A DNA stretch of 64,000 nt from assembly GCA_963669155.1 (NCBI GenBank), contig OZ022584.1:7523362-7587361 (forward strand). The letters are read 5' to 3'. This DNA comes from Arbacia lixula. Its lineage: Eukaryota; Echinodermata; Echinoidea; Arbacioida; Arbaciidae. Positions 62,560-64,000 of the stretch are shown here, piece after piece. Under the pieces are notes generated by a model. The model was not told where the DNA came from, did no database searches, and worked only from the letters and a program-made list of their open reading frames with translations. Position numbers and translations under genes: made by a program. Within the stretch, counting starts at the first letter, position 1. Every line of letters starts with the position of its first letter.

Positions 62560-63577
62560 CTGTATCATTATTCGTCCTCCCCTTGGCACCCTTGACGACT
62601 CGTCAGAGTAGCCAACAATCGCGATAGTATGTCGGGCTGTGGTCTCGATGCATCGCGCAGTGCGGAGAGCGGAGAGCGGAGAACGGAGGGGATGAGAAGT
62701 GGGTCACTGTTAAGACAACAGCCACCCAGTACAGGCCATGAACTCTTTCAAGAAAGGAAAACAGTTGAAATGGACGCGATGTAAACCACTGTATTAAACA
62801 ACAATCCACCCCTTCTTCACTCCCCTCCTCTTCTGATTGAACATTTCCACTTTGCTGGTATTGTACCCCTCGTACCGTTCAATCAATTTCTTGCCCAAAA
62901 TCTAAGCAATTTACAAAACTCCTCTTTAAATGTTTTGATCGTGACCTCATGAACCTAAACCCCTGAACTGGAGAGAAACTTGAAGCTTGATATGCTACAA
63001 TCCCTAAACAATAATACGTTCGACGTCGATTTTACTCTCGTCGTCGGTTATACATAATTTATCTGTATTTAAAGTGTTTTTTAATCAGACGTAAGCGTTT
63101 CAATCAAGTACATGTACTAACCTTCTCGTCCATACTATGCTCTGTAAGTAACCTATAGGCGAATCTAATGAGCGCGGTGATCGTTCAAAGAAATGAGGTG
63201 ATAAGTGTTGAGGCTTTAAAAAAAAGAACACGACGTTTCGATTCCCGGAGCAACCGACACGAAAGAAAAACGCGCCAAGCATTAAATGCACATCTTGAAT
63301 TGAACGCGCGCGTTCATGTATGTGCTCATTAGTAATATCCGGGCCGTTTAATAAACCGCTTATTAGTCAACAAAGTTGTTTATTTCACGAGGCTTGATGA
63401 CAAAGGATCATCCCGAGACACTCGCTTAATTGATCGACTTTCCAACGTCAAATTCTCAAATGCAATTAACGGTGTTTTACTTTTTCAACCGGCCACAAGA
63501 TCTGCAGGTTTGTCTGGCGCGGTAGCTGGAGTTTTCTGACGAATCATTCCCCGCAATCGCCTACCAGGGCCCTGGGC
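62557..63577. other. upstream single-copy DNA, possible regulatory block
   Basis: 63280-63560 is rich in ATTA/TAAT, ACAAAG and TGATGACA-like sites and free of repeats. A regulatory role is inference only. Confidence 0.3.
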
Positions 63578-63743
63578 CCTGGGCCCTGTAACATAAAGGT
63601 TTGCCATCAATCGCAAAATGGCAATGGCCAATCAACATCGTTGTTGCATGCACTTTTAGTTCAAAAGACTGACCAGTAACCAATCAGAATTTGTCTTTCA
63701 AATTTGCGATTGATCGCAAACCTTTATGTTACGGTGCCCAGGT
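63578..63743. mobile_element. 166-bp MITE with inverted ends
   Basis: GTAACATAAAGGTTTGC near the left end is inverted at the right, with AATCGCAAA continuing the arms. CAATGGCCAATCAACA and ACCAGTAACCAATCAGA lie inside. A GGGCCCT triplication lies at the left junction. 63744-64000 shows nothing recognisable. Confidence 0.85.
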
Positions 63744-64000
63744 CTCTTTCATCTTAAAACCGATTACATAAAGACCGCCTATAGTGGGGATTATCATGAT
63801 TTATGCATGAAAATGTGTGTTTATTGTATTATTTGTTAAACGTGATAGTCACACACATGATAAGTGTCAATTTACTAAGTTTAGTTGTTATTATGCTTTG
63901 AAAGCATGGCCCATCATTGACATGGTCTCGGAATAATCTAATTGATAATACCGAAATGCTCACCCTATCTTTTCTTCTCCCCTCAATATTTATGTCTGTA

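Overview
The window looks like nuclear DNA of a marine invertebrate deuterostome, most likely an echinoderm such as a sea urchin. The reasons are a split homeobox gene of the NK7 family (known in Drosophila, sea urchin and amphioxus, lost in vertebrates), a tRNA-headed SINE with a CR1/L2-like tail, 157-bp minisatellites built from TGACCTTTGACCT, very abundant foldback elements, and many long CT/GA, GAA and CCT tracts. A lancelet or hemichordate cannot be excluded from the sequence alone. Only two protein-coding host genes can be supported, both on the minus strand and both split by introns.

Region 1-8,860 is the 5' half of an RCC1-repeat gene resembling RCCD1. It reads from 8,860 leftward and runs off the left edge. 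Five coding pieces join in frame with GT/AG borders at 8761-8860, 6417-6785, 5792-5819 (a 28-nt micro-exon), 3717-3838 and 1-45. Its introns hold a recent 1,632-bp tandem duplication, a 1.27-kb palindrome, two foldback elements of one family and an 842-bp inverted-repeat element.

Region 8,900-18,300 is a transposon nest. It includes a 4.7-kb inverted-repeat structure with further elements inside it, an 860-bp inverted-repeat element, a foldback element split by a second element carrying six 157-bp repeats rich in nuclear-receptor half-sites, and a LINE 3' tail.

Region 18,300-40,000 is a gene desert with GC-rich islands, a long GAT-rich tract, a SINE, a 760-bp foldback element and a truncated LINE. 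It may contain regulatory DNA of the downstream homeobox gene, but nothing in the sequence proves this.

Region 39,316-60,067 is the NK7-like homeobox gene: coding exons at 59491-60067, 45375-45634 and 40090-40677, giving a 474-residue protein, with introns of 13.9 kb and 4.7 kb. Intron 1 holds long GAA and TTC tracts and a LINE relic. Region 60,068-64,000 is the 5' flank, with a CCT tract, a GA tract, a short inverted-repeat element and AT-rich single-copy DNA.

The two genes are not obviously linked in function. The RCCD1 family is linked to chromatin and chromosome segregation. The NK7 protein is a predicted sequence-specific transcription factor.
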